Positions 39,031 through 47,363 of a stretch of DNA of 61,320 nucleotides are shown one piece after another (position 1 is the first letter of the stretch; each line of letters starts with the position of its first letter). The notes below the pieces were generated by a model. It was given only the letters and a program-made list of their open reading frames with translations. It ran no database searches and had not been told where the DNA came from. Source of the stretch: Lacunisphaera sp. (GTDB taxonomy: Bacteria > Verrucomicrobiota > Verrucomicrobiia > Opitutales > Opitutaceae); NCBI GenBank assembly GCA_009695095.1, contig SIBQ01000004.1:45535-106854 (forward strand). Direction: 5' to 3'. Position numbers and translations under genes: made by a program.

Positions 39031-39167
39031 CGCGACTGTCCGATTTTCCCTTCAACTGGGGCCGGCGCCCATTTATCTGGAGCTACGGCGACTCCGTCGT
39101 GGATTCCTTCGAGAGAGGACGCGGCCGTGCTTCGGATATGGGACATTGTGATGAGGACCGTTCATGA
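39027..39167 (+). CDS. 46-aa ORF with ATGA overlaps on both sides
   Basis: MTRLSDFPFNWGRRPFIWSYGDSVVDSFERGRGRASDMGHCDEDRS. It starts with a 4-base overlap on the nagA-like stop, and its own stop overlaps the MFS start by 4 bases. It has no signal or membrane segment. It may be a real small gene or the truncated start of a larger protein whose remainder was deleted. I do not recognise a family. Confidence 0.35.
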   Translation: MTRLSDFPFNWGRRPFIWSYGDSVVDSFERGRGRASDMGHCDEDRS

Positions 39168-40417
39168 GCGACACCTTGCCGCGACCGATTTCCCGCTGGA
39201 GAACCGACGCGTTCCTCGCAGCGGGCGTGCTCATTAACTATGCGGACCGCTCGGCATTGCCAGCTGTGTTTCCGGCGTTGCGCATTGATCTGGACCTGTC
39301 CGATGTCACGTTCGGACTGCTCGGTTCGCTCTTCCTCTGGAGCTACGCCGTCTGCGGCCCAATCGCGGGGATGCTGGCGGACCGCTATTCCCGCCGGTTG
39401 ATTGTCATTGTGAGCTTGGTGGGATGGAGTGCAGTCACAGCCCTTACAGGGGCGGCAAACGGGTTGCTCATGTTGGTGCTATTGCGGATCGGGCTGGGTG
39501 TTACGGAGAGCATGTTTCTGCCGTCCGCCTGTGCTATCATGGCGGCCAACCATGGGTTGGAAACTCGGGGGCGGGCGATGGGGTTAATGCAGGTTTCCCA
39601 ATCCATCGGTGTGGTCCTAGGCGGGGTGGGAGTCAGTTACGCTGCCGATTAATATGGCTGGCGCATCGGATTTTATGCCTTGGGCATCGCGGGTATCCTG
39701 CTTGCCCTGTTTTCGGGAAGGTTTTTGGGCGTGACATTAAACGCGACGGTCGCGACCGGAGACGCGCACAAATTCAAAGAGAGGGACGCGACCCGTTACC
39801 TTATCCAGACGCCGACTTATTTGGTCCTGCTATTGGTCACAATCTGCGCCGGAGTCGCAGTGTGGATTTTCTTCAATTGGCTGTCGCTCCACCTCGTCGA
39901 GAAATACAACGTCAAGATGGCCGAAGCTGGTTTCGCCAATGTAGCGATGTTACAGATTTCCAGTATGCTCGGCATCGTGGCAGGAGCTTGGCTCTCGGAT
40001 TGGGCGGTACGAAAGGACTACCGGAACCGTCTGGTGGTTTTCGCCATAGGCTATTTCGCGGCTGCCCCATTTTTGCTGTGTTTTCTGTTCGACCCAAGCA
40101 TCCTAGTGGTGAGCATCTGTTGTTCGCTCTTCTCGTTTCTTAGGGCACTTGGGAGCGTCAACGAAATGCCTGTGTTATGCGAAGTGGTGCCGTCAACCTA
40201 CCGCTCGACCGCAGTAGGTATTCTCATCGCCTGTGCTTGCACCTCGGGCGGGATCGGCATCTTTGTCGGCGGACTGCTCAAGAAGGGAATCGGGCTAGAG
40301 GTGGTTTTCGCCGCACTGGGAGGATTTTTCGTACTGGCGGGTGCCGGTTTCCTGCTGGCCCACCGGCGATACCTTGCCCGGGATGTCAGCCGCGCAAACG
40401 CATGGACCGTTTCCTAA
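39164..40417 (+). pseudogene. MFS transporter with in-frame TAA
   Basis: From ATG 39164 the frame gives LAAGVLINYADRSALPAVFPAL, LSDVTFGLLGSLFLWSYAVCGPIAGMLADRYSRRLIV and GVTESMFLPSACAIMAANH (major facilitator, sugar-acid/anion:H+ type). At 39650-39652 an in-frame TAA interrupts SYAAD-stop-YGWRIGFYALGIAGILLALF, after which the same frame runs to 40417 with the second six segments. Without the stop it is a 417-codon transporter. It sits with the nagA-like gene and probably imported its substrate. Gap 40418-40660 holds no gene that I can support. Confidence 0.7.
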
Positions 40418-40660
40418 GTCCGTCTCGGGTATCATTGATGTTGTTGCAGATCATAGAAACCATGGAGACACGTAGGGCAGTCATTTGGTCAGTGAATCCG
40501 GTGACAGTTCCTCTCGGGCAAAATGGAGATAGGGGTGGTCTGAGCCCAGAGTCTCAGAGGTTCATGGCTTTCGTCTGGAATTTGCCAACAAACACAGTCT
40601 CTCGATGAATCCCCCCGCGCCGCCTCCTTCCGGGCCTCTTCCGGCTCACGGCTCCAGTTA

Positions 40661-41026
40661 GTGCCGGACTGGCCGCGACTGCCTGCGACTATTGCCTTGG
40701 ACCGAGTAGTGGGGATCGACGTGGATTCCCGCGGCTTCGTTTACGTGGCACATCGGGGAGAGCATCCCCTGCTTTGTCTTCACCCTGACGGAACGCTTTG
40801 CCGGGAAGTGGGTGGGGATTTACACCGGCTCAGTATCGCCTATGACCTGCGCGGATCGGTGCCGGTACCAATGGCCACGCGCTACTGGCTCCACGGCCTG
40901 CACGTCGATCCGTGGGACAATGTCTGGGTGACCGATGTCAGTCGGCATCTGGTCATGAAGTTCGGTCCGGAGGGGAAGTTACTGCTGACGCTGGGCGTGG
41001 ATGGCGAGCGCGGCTGCTCGCCTTGA
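40661..41026 (+). pseudogene. NHL/six-bladed beta-propeller N-terminal fragment
   Basis: From GTG 40661: VPDWPRLPATIALDRVVGIDVDSRGFVYVAHRGEHPLLCLHPDGT, then YWLHGLHVDPWDNVWVTDVSRHLVMKFGPEGKLLLTLGV. Blades with D..G.vyV..R and VTD...H.V.KF.P.G spacing match NHL-repeat propellers such as peptidyl-amidoglycolate lyases. It ends after about two blades at a TGA, where full members have about 300-350 residues. The upstream frame is open without an ATG, so both ends look truncated. Confidence 0.45.
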
Positions 41027-41125
41027 TGCCGATCTTGATTGTGGCGATGGAGTCGCGCCGCGCCCTGCCCACGGACGGGTCATCGCGCACGCCGTGGGCC
41101 GCCACCCGCGCCCAGGCGGTAGGGC

Positions 41126-41854
41126 ATGGAGCATTTCGCCAAGATATCTAATGAGCGCACCGTAGCCCTCGAGCAGGAACATGGTGCCTGGATGCGCGCT
41201 GAGGAGGATTTGCAGGTCAACCGCACCCTGCTGGGTCACTCGGTGGCCGAGCGCGTCCGGCTCGGCCGTGACTTGCACGACAACATCTGCCAGACGCTCT
41301 ACGCCTTCTGCCTGACCCTTGAGAGCGTGCAAAAGCGAGCCGCTTTCACCCCCGAACTCCAGCAGCGGATCGACCTGTGCATGACCGAGCTCCGCCGGCT
41401 GAATCAGCAGGTGCGCAACTACCTGGAGGAACTGGAGCCGGCTCATGTCACCGGCCAGTCGTTCGGCGGTGCCTTGAACAGCCTCATCGGATCGTTCGCC
41501 GCCGGCCAGAATCTGCAGATCGAGCAACGCCTCGATCAGGAGGCAGTGGCGCTCATCGCGCCGGAGCACTTTGCCGAGATCATGAACATCCTGCGAGAGG
41601 CCATCAGCAACAGCCTGCGGCATGGCCAGGCGCGGCGGATCACCGTGCTCGCCGGCCGGGTGACCAGACCATCGCCCTGTCCGTGCAGGATGACGGCGAG
41701 GGATTCACCCCCTCCCGGTGCGGGACCGACCGGGCATGGACTGGGCAACATGCAGGCCCGGGCCGCCGCCCTCGGCGGCAGCCTGCGCGTCGATTCCACC
41801 AAGGGAAAAGGGACTCGCGTTTTACTGACGCTCCCGGTTGGTTCGCCCGCATGA
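41126..41854 (+). CDS. NarL-type sensor histidine kinase, no input domain
   Basis: 242 aa. HisKA_3 dimerisation helix: ERVRLGRDLHDNICQTLYAFCLTLESVQKR, with the phospho-acceptor in DLHD. The ATPase N-box is EIMNILREAISNSLRHGQARRITVLAG, and the end reads GHGLGNMQARAAALGGSLRVDSTKGKGTRVLLTLP (G2 region). Between about 41658 and 41735 the reading frame gives RPSPCPCRMTARDSPPP, whereas the +1 frame gives DQTIALSVQDDGEGF, the true G1 box. Two compensating frameshifts are therefore present. No transmembrane or sensor part precedes it. It overlaps its response regulator by ATGA. Confidence 0.75.
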   Translation: MEHFAKISNERTVALEQEHGAWMRAEEDLQVNRTLLGHSVAERVRLGRDLHDNICQTLYAFCLTLESVQKRAAFTPELQQRIDLCMTELRRLNQQVRNYLEELEPAHVTGQSFGGALNSLIGSFAAGQNLQIEQRLDQEAVALIAPEHFAEIMNILREAISNSLRHGQARRITVLAGRVTRPSPCPCRMTARDSPPPGAGPTGHGLGNMQARAAALGGSLRVDSTKGKGTRVLLTLPVGSPA

Positions 41855-42522
41855 ACGCCTCGGCCAAGGCCAAGCTCATCCGCGTCCTCCTGATCGACGA
41901 CAGTCCGATCATCCGACTCGGTCTGCGGAGCGCCTTGGAGGATTGCGCGGACATACAGATCGTGGGCGAAGCCGGCACAGCCGCCGATGGCGTGGCGGCG
42001 GTGGCCAAGCTCAAGCCTGATGCGGTGCTGCTTGATTTACACCTGCCTGATCAGTCCGGCCTGCACGCCTGCCGGGAGTTAAAAAAGGTGCGGCCGCAGA
42101 CGCAGGTGCTCATCCTGACTTCGAGCAGTAATGAGCGCAATCTGCAGGAGGCCATGAACGCAGGGGCGCAGGGCTACCTGCTGAAGGATGTCAATGGCGC
42201 CGCCCTCGCGGATGCCCTGCGCTCGGTGGCAAGTGGCAAATCGGTGCTCGATCCTTCGATGACGGGCCAGGCGCTCAATCTCGTCAAGTACCGCAACGAA
42301 CCGAGTGACGCTGACAAACTGGGCCTGCTGTCACCGCAGGAACGCAAGGTCATGGCCGATCTCGCGGAGGGACTCACCAACAAGGAAATTGGCGACCGGC
42401 TGGAGCTGACCGAAAAAACGGTGAAGAACTACCTCGCCACCGTCTTCACCAAGCTGGACATCAGCCGCCGCTCCCAAGCCGCCGCCTTGTTTGCCAAGGC
42501 CGGCCGCCCGGACGAGCCCTGA
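41851..42522 (+). CDS. NarL/FixJ-family response regulator
   Basis: 223 aa. The receiver domain (residues about 9-125) has acidic pocket IDD at 15-17, phospho-acceptor Asp62 in VLLDLHLPDQSG, VLILTSSS and the lysine of YLLKDV. A LuxR-type HTH (residues about 155-215) follows: LSPQERKVMADLAEGLTNKEIGDRLELTEKTVKNYLATVFTKLDI. It forms a two-component pair with the kinase that it overlaps by four bases. Target genes are unknown. Confidence 0.93.
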   Translation: MNASAKAKLIRVLLIDDSPIIRLGLRSALEDCADIQIVGEAGTAADGVAAVAKLKPDAVLLDLHLPDQSGLHACRELKKVRPQTQVLILTSSSNERNLQEAMNAGAQGYLLKDVNGAALADALRSVASGKSVLDPSMTGQALNLVKYRNEPSDADKLGLLSPQERKVMADLAEGLTNKEIGDRLELTEKTVKNYLATVFTKLDISRRSQAAALFAKAGRPDEP

Positions 42523-42554
42523 GTTTTTGCCGATTCGCGGCGCTAGGGTGTTAG

Positions 42555-42697
42555 GCAAAATGTCGTTGCGAGGAGGGCCCGAGAGTGGCCCGACAAAGCA
42601 ATCCAGCCGTTTCGACAAGCTTAAGGCCCCGAGCCAGTCGAGGGGCTGGATCGCCCCGGCCCGCTGCGGCGGGCCTCGCGAGGGCAAGCCATTTTGC
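42555..42697. repeat. 143-bp MITE-like inverted-repeat element
   Basis: Ends are perfect 8-bp inverted repeats, GCAAAATG at 42555-42562 and CATTTTGC at 42690-42697. Inside, TGTCGTTGCGAGG and CAATCCAGCC on the left face GGCTGGATCGCC and CCTCGCGAGGGCAAG on the right, so the whole segment folds as a long imperfect hairpin. It has no coding capacity. The TTGCGAGGA...AAGCAATCCAG wording is like dispersed intergenic repeats known from several phyla. Confidence 0.6.
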
Positions 42698-42706
42698 AAA
42701 TACGCC

Positions 42707-43306
42707 TTAGATTCCGGCCTGGCGCCACCAAGCCGCCAACTGCGCCCACGCCCGTCCGCGGTGGCTGATTTTGTTTTTAGCCGCTTCCGCCAACTCCGCG
42801 TAGGTCCGCTCACAGCCCTGCGGCACAAAAAGCGGGTCGTAACCAAACCCGGCACCGCCCGCCGGTTCGCGGCAGAGCGTGCCGGGGCAGCGCCCCTCGA
42901 ACACCTGTTCACCGGACACCGGTCCGAGCAGCACCAGCACGCAGGTGAAATCAGCTCCCCGCTTCCCTTCCGGCACGTCCCGCATTTTCGCCACCAGTTT
43001 GGTCAGGTTGGCGGCGCTGTCGCCCCGCGGTCCTGCGTAGTAGGCCGAATCCACGCCGGGCGCGCCGCCGAGTGCCTCCACCTCCAGACCGCTGTCATCG
43101 GCGAGCACCCAAGCACCAGGCAGGAGGATAGATTGCAGCGCGCGGGCTTTCTTCCGGGCATTGCCGGCAAATGTTCCGGTGTCTTCCGCGACGTGCGGCA
43201 TGGGGGCGGCGGCGACAATCTTCACCGGCAGTCCCGAGGCCTCGGCCAGCGCCTGCATTTCCTCCACCTTGTGGGCGTTCCCGGTGGCAAGATTAATTAT
43301 CCTCAC
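42707..43306 (-). CDS. rdgB: Non-canonical purine NTP pyrophosphatase
   Basis: 199 aa Ham1/RdgB protein. LATGNAHKVEEMQAL, DDSGLEVEALGGAPGVDSAYYAG, GAGFGYDPLFVPQGCERTYAEL and KNKISHRGRAWAQL are the family motifs. They include the substrate lysine, the metal-binding DDSGL and the purine-contacting SHR. It removes dITP and XTP from the nucleotide pool. It overlaps ribD by 4 bases. Confidence 0.95.
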   Translation of the reverse strand: MRIINLATGNAHKVEEMQALAEASGLPVKIVAAAPMPHVAEDTGTFAGNARKKARALQSILLPGAWVLADDSGLEVEALGGAPGVDSAYYAGPRGDSAANLTKLVAKMRDVPEGKRGADFTCVLVLLGPVSGEQVFEGRCPGTLCREPAGGAGFGYDPLFVPQGCERTYAELAEAAKNKISHRGRAWAQLAAWWRQAGI

Positions 43307-44472
43307 GCGCCGTAGTTTTTGCGGGTGAATGTTGCCTCGTCGACGAACATCTTCTCCGGATATTTGACGAAGCCGCGCATCAGCATGTCGTCACCGTGCG
43401 CCTCATGTCGCACGCGCTCGAGCCGGATCGCGTTGGCCAGCGTCTCTGTCCGCAGACCGCGCAGGATGCTTTTGCTCTTGTCGTCGGCGAAGAGCACGGG
43501 GGCATGATAGACCAGCAGATAGTCCAGCTCGCGAGCCTGGAGCAGCTCGCTAAGCAATTGCGCCCCGCCCTCGAAAAACACGCCGGTGATGCCCTCCTCC
43601 ATGCACCGTTTGCGGAAATCCCCGAAATTGACCTTCGGTGAACTGGCAGGCAGCACCCAGGTTTTTACGCCGAGTGCGTTCAGCTTGCGTATATAGCCCA
43701 GACCTCCGTGCGGTGTGGTCACCACGATGGTGCGCTCGCGAAACTCATCGGTGTAGAGATTGGGCATGGCCTTGTCCGCCACCGTGCGCGGCAATCCGTC
43801 GAAGACAAAACGCCACGGGCACCACTCCGTCTGGCCGATCCGGGCGGTCAGTCGCGGGTTGTCGGCCCGCACGGTCCCGGCGCCCACGGCGATGGCCGGA
43901 AACAGCCGCCGCCAGCGGTGCCCGTCGGCCCGCGCCGCCTCGCCGGTGATCCATTTCGAGTCACCCGTCCGCGTCGCCACCTTGCCGTCGATCGTCACGC
44001 CCGATTTGGCAGCGAACAACGGCCGGCCCGTGGCCATACAATGATGGAAAATCAAGTTCAGGTCGGCGCATTCGTCCGCCAGCACGCCGGAGACCACCTC
44101 CACGCCACCCGCCCGGAGAACCTCGAGGCCTTTGCCCGCATGCGCCGGGTTCGGATCCGTGGCACCCGCCACCACCCGCGCGAGGCCCGCGTTCACGATG
44201 GCATCGGTGCAGGGCGGCGTGCGGCCGTGTGTGCAGCAGGGTTCCAGCGTCACATAAAGCGTGGCGCCGGGCTTCGGCTTCCGGCCGAGAGTCCGCAGGG
44301 CATTGATCTCCGCATGCGGCTCGCCGGCCGTGGCGTGATGGCCCTCGGCGACCACTTCACCCTCCTCGACAATTAGCGCGCCAACCATCGGATTGGGATG
44401 CGTGTCGCCCCAGCCGCGCCGGGCCGCCTCGAGCGCGCGGCGCATGAAATTCTCGTGTGCGTTCCGGCTCAT
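43303..44472 (-). CDS. ribD: Riboflavin biosynthesis deaminase/reductase
   Basis: 389 aa. N-terminal cytidine-deaminase-like domain: NFMRRALEAARRGWGDTHPNPMVGALIV, GEPHAEINALRTLG (zinc His and catalytic Glu) and TLEPCCTHGRTPPCTDAIVNAGL (zinc Cys pair). C-terminal reductase domain: FAAKSGVTIDGKVATRTGDSKWITGEAARADGHRWR and VFFEGGAQLLSELLQA. It carries out two steps from the GTP-derived pyrimidine toward riboflavin. The last about 60 residues after ILRGLRTETL are a modest extension. It overlaps both neighbours by 4 bases. Confidence 0.95.
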   Translation of the reverse strand: MSRNAHENFMRRALEAARRGWGDTHPNPMVGALIVEEGEVVAEGHHATAGEPHAEINALRTLGRKPKPGATLYVTLEPCCTHGRTPPCTDAIVNAGLARVVAGATDPNPAHAGKGLEVLRAGGVEVVSGVLADECADLNLIFHHCMATGRPLFAAKSGVTIDGKVATRTGDSKWITGEAARADGHRWRRLFPAIAVGAGTVRADNPRLTARIGQTEWCPWRFVFDGLPRTVADKAMPNLYTDEFRERTIVVTTPHGGLGYIRKLNALGVKTWVLPASSPKVNFGDFRKRCMEEGITGVFFEGGAQLLSELLQARELDYLLVYHAPVLFADDKSKSILRGLRTETLANAIRLERVRHEAHGDDMLMRGFVKYPEKMFVDEATFTRKNYGA

Positions 44473-45113
44473 CGGGCAACTGCGGTCACGAACGGGTTGC
44501 TTTCCTTTTCCGTCCCCACCATCGTTTGGGAACCGTGGCCCGGGAAGACAACCGTGTCATCCGGCAGGGTGTAGATTTGTTCGCGAATGGATTGGGTTAA
44601 AACCTCCAGATCGCCCCCGGGCAAATCCCAGCGACCCACGCCGCCGTTGAACAATGCATCGCCGACAAACGCCGCCTTCGCGTCTGCCGCGTAAAATAAT
44701 ATGTTGCCCGGGCAGTGTCCCGGCACATGCCGCACCTCGAACTCGCGGCCCAGTGCCGTGAACTTCTCCCCCTGCCCGACCCAGGTATCCACGTGGAGTG
44801 GTTCCAGCCCGAGTTTGCGTCCCATCCGTTCCTCCATGATTTCGGGGTTTTCGAATATCATCCGGTCGTCGGCGTGACCCCGCACCAAGGCCTTGGTCTC
44901 GCGCACGACCTTGGCCGCATTCTGTGTATGGTCCCAGTGTCCGTGCGTCAGCCATAGTTCCTTCAGCTGACAGCCTTCCTTGGCCAATAACGGCTGGATC
45001 TTGTCCAGGATGCCGCCGGGCGCGTCCACCAGCACCGCCTCAGCCAGCTTGGGCTCGGTCAGCAAATAACCGATGGTCTGGATGGGCCCGGAGGGCAACA
45101 CGTGGATTTTCAC
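44469..45113 (-). CDS. MBL-fold metallo-hydrolase (glyoxalase II-like)
   Basis: 214 aa from GTG 45113 (VKIHVLPSGPIQTIGYLL); a TTG at 45152 adds 13 residues without family character. LWLTHGHWDHTQNA is the HxHxDH zinc motif, with VRHVPGHCPGNILFY, AFVGDALFNGGVGRWDLPGGD and VVFPGHGSQTMVGTEKESNPFV. The last block (PGHG..T..G.E...NPF) is typical of YcbL/glyoxalase-II-like thioesterases. The natural substrate is unknown. It is translationally coupled to ribD downstream. Confidence 0.85.
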   Translation of the reverse strand: MKIHVLPSGPIQTIGYLLTEPKLAEAVLVDAPGGILDKIQPLLAKEGCQLKELWLTHGHWDHTQNAAKVVRETKALVRGHADDRMIFENPEIMEERMGRKLGLEPLHVDTWVGQGEKFTALGREFEVRHVPGHCPGNILFYAADAKAAFVGDALFNGGVGRWDLPGGDLEVLTQSIREQIYTLPDDTVVFPGHGSQTMVGTEKESNPFVTAVAR

Positions 45114-45184
45114 GTCGCTAGATTTGCCGTCGCCAACCGCCCCGCAACGCAAAAGGTGCCGGCCGGTCTGGCGCGGGGACCGGC

Positions 45185-47137
45185 TCAGACGGAGCGATTG
45201 GCAAAAGGCGGGCTCGCACCGCGATCCAGGCTGGCTCGCACCATGCTGGCCAGACTCGTCAGGTCAAATGGCTTGGGTAGATAATTGGAGCCCTCTGACA
45301 GCGCAAAGTTACGTCCAGCCATTTCCCGGTTATAACCGCTCATGTAAAAGACCGGCAGCTGGGGCGCGCTCGCCCGAAGGCGGAGTGCCAGATCCCGGCC
45401 AGTGATGCCATTGGGCATGACCATATCGGTCAGCAGCAGTTCAAACTCTTGCCGGTGCGTCTCCCAGACTTGCAACGCCTCCAGCCCACTCGCTGCGGGA
45501 AAAACCCGATAGCCGAGGCTCGCCAGCGCCGCCTCCGCCACCAGAGGCACCGCAGGCTCATCTTCAACCAACAGGATTCCTTCGTGACCACCGCGGATTG
45601 GCAAACTGCTTTGGTTTACAGGCGCTTCCGGCACAGCGTCGGCGAGCCGGGGAAATAAGCGCGGAAGGTGGTGCCCCGGCTCACCGCACTCTCCACAATG
45701 ATCCATCCTCCATGCTGCTGCATAATGCCGTAGACTGTCGCCAGCCCCAGGCCGGTGCCCTTGTTAATTCCCTTGGTGGTGAAAAACGGCTCGAAGATGC
45801 GCGGCAATATCTCCGGAAGAATGCCGGTGCCGGTGTCGCTGACCGCGAGACAGACGAAGGCACCGGGGCGGCCCTGCACCAGCGAACGCGCCTCCGGTTC
45901 GGCGATATCCACTGACTCCGTCGTGATGCGCAGCGTGCCGGTCAGCGGCAAGGCATCTCGCGCGTTTACCACCAGATTGAGCAACACCTGCTCTACCATG
46001 CCTTCATCCGCCCGGATGAGCAGCAGATGCGACACGCACTCGACAGCCATCTCGATGTTTTCACTGAGCAGCCGGCGCAGCATCTTCGTCAGGCTTAAAA
46101 CCACTCCATTGAGGTTCAGCACGACCGGCTGCAGAACTTGCTGCCGGCTGAGAGTGAGCAACTGCCGGGTCAGCTTTGCGGCCCGGTCTGCTGCCACGTC
46201 AATCTGCTGGAGCGACTCGGCGGCCTCCGGCGGAATCTGTCCTTTTATCCGCAGTAGTCCGATGTGGCCTTTGATCACCGTGAGCAAGTTGTTCAGATCG
46301 TGGGCCACCCCACCGGATGGCTGGCCGATGGCTTCCATTTCTGGGTCTGGCGGAGGTGTTCCTCCAACATTTTCTGCTTGGTGATGTCCAGGATAAGGCC
46401 GCGCAACCGCACGGCTTGGTTCTGCTCCACGACCACCGTTGCGATCTCCTGCATCTGGACGACCCGCCCGTCGGCGGCGATCATCCGATACTCGAGCTCG
46501 TGGTTGCGCAGCGCCTTCGTGTTTTGCATGCAGAAATTCACGGCACGCTCCCGGTCGTCGGGATGAATGTGGTCCGGCAAAAAAGTCGGCTCTTCTGTCC
46601 AGCGTGCAAGGGGATATCCCAGCATCCGCTCCGCCTGGGGGCTGACAAAAGTGAATGCAAATGTCTGCGCGTCGGCCACCCTGCCCTCCGGGATGTTGGT
46701 GAGCACAATGGCGAGGGGGCTCTGAGCGAAGAGCGCCAGGAATTTCTCCTCACTCTCTCGCAAAGCCGCCTCCGTCTGCTTGCGCTCGGTGATGTTACGA
46801 CGGCGTTGAAACTGAGCCAAACTGCCGAGCCGTCTTTCCGCAGGTGGACGGTCTCATAGTTGAAGTGCGGGGTGCCGGCTTTGATGCGGGCAAAGGCCTT
46901 CAGGTCTTTCTTCGCCTGCGCCGTGGTTTGGAAATCCGTGAAAGGCCTGCCCAGCATCTCCGCCGGCTCGTGGCCGCAGATACGGCGTACGGCCGAGTTG
47001 AGAAATGTCCACCGGCCCAGAGCATCCACCGACCAGATCAGGTCTTGCGAGGTCTCGACCAGAGTGCGATACGCCATTTCGCTGCTCCTCGGTTCTGCTC
47101 CCGATGGTATCGCATGAGAGGCCTTTATCTTTTTCAT
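45185..47137 (-). pseudogene. PAS-PAS hybrid histidine kinase with receiver, three frameshifts
   Basis: Domain order on the minus strand: PAS 1 (TLVETSQDLIWSVDALGRW, ICGHEPAEMLG), PAS 2 (NITERKQTEAALRESEEKFLALFAQ, RMLGY, ILDITKQKMLEEHLRQTQK), then HisKA/HATPase (GGVAHDLNNLLTVIKGHIGLL, NLVVNARDAL, VSDTGTGI, GTGLGLATVYGIM) and a C-terminal receiver (ILLVEDEPAV, LLLTDMVMPNG, KPFDLTSL). The pieces lie in different frames: breaks near 46800, 46330 and 45645. Start chosen at ATG 47137 (MKKIKASH); ATG 47167 is possible. A complete protein would be about 650 aa and cytoplasmic. Confidence 0.7.
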
Positions 47138-47363
47138 TCGAGTGCATAGGCGTGGCCCCTCTCTCATCAGGTGGGATTGGCTGCAGACCAAAACCTAGTT
47201 TGCCCTCTGCTGGCTGTCTAGCAACGAGTCGGCGCAATTTGCTGCCCCCAACCACTCTGTTTTTACATGAGCAAATCTTTCTGACGACATCGACCCTCTT
47301 GGCCTCTCGGATTCCTTATTGCCAAACCACCCTCCGTCTCTGTCTTCTGCTTTTGCTTCCGCA

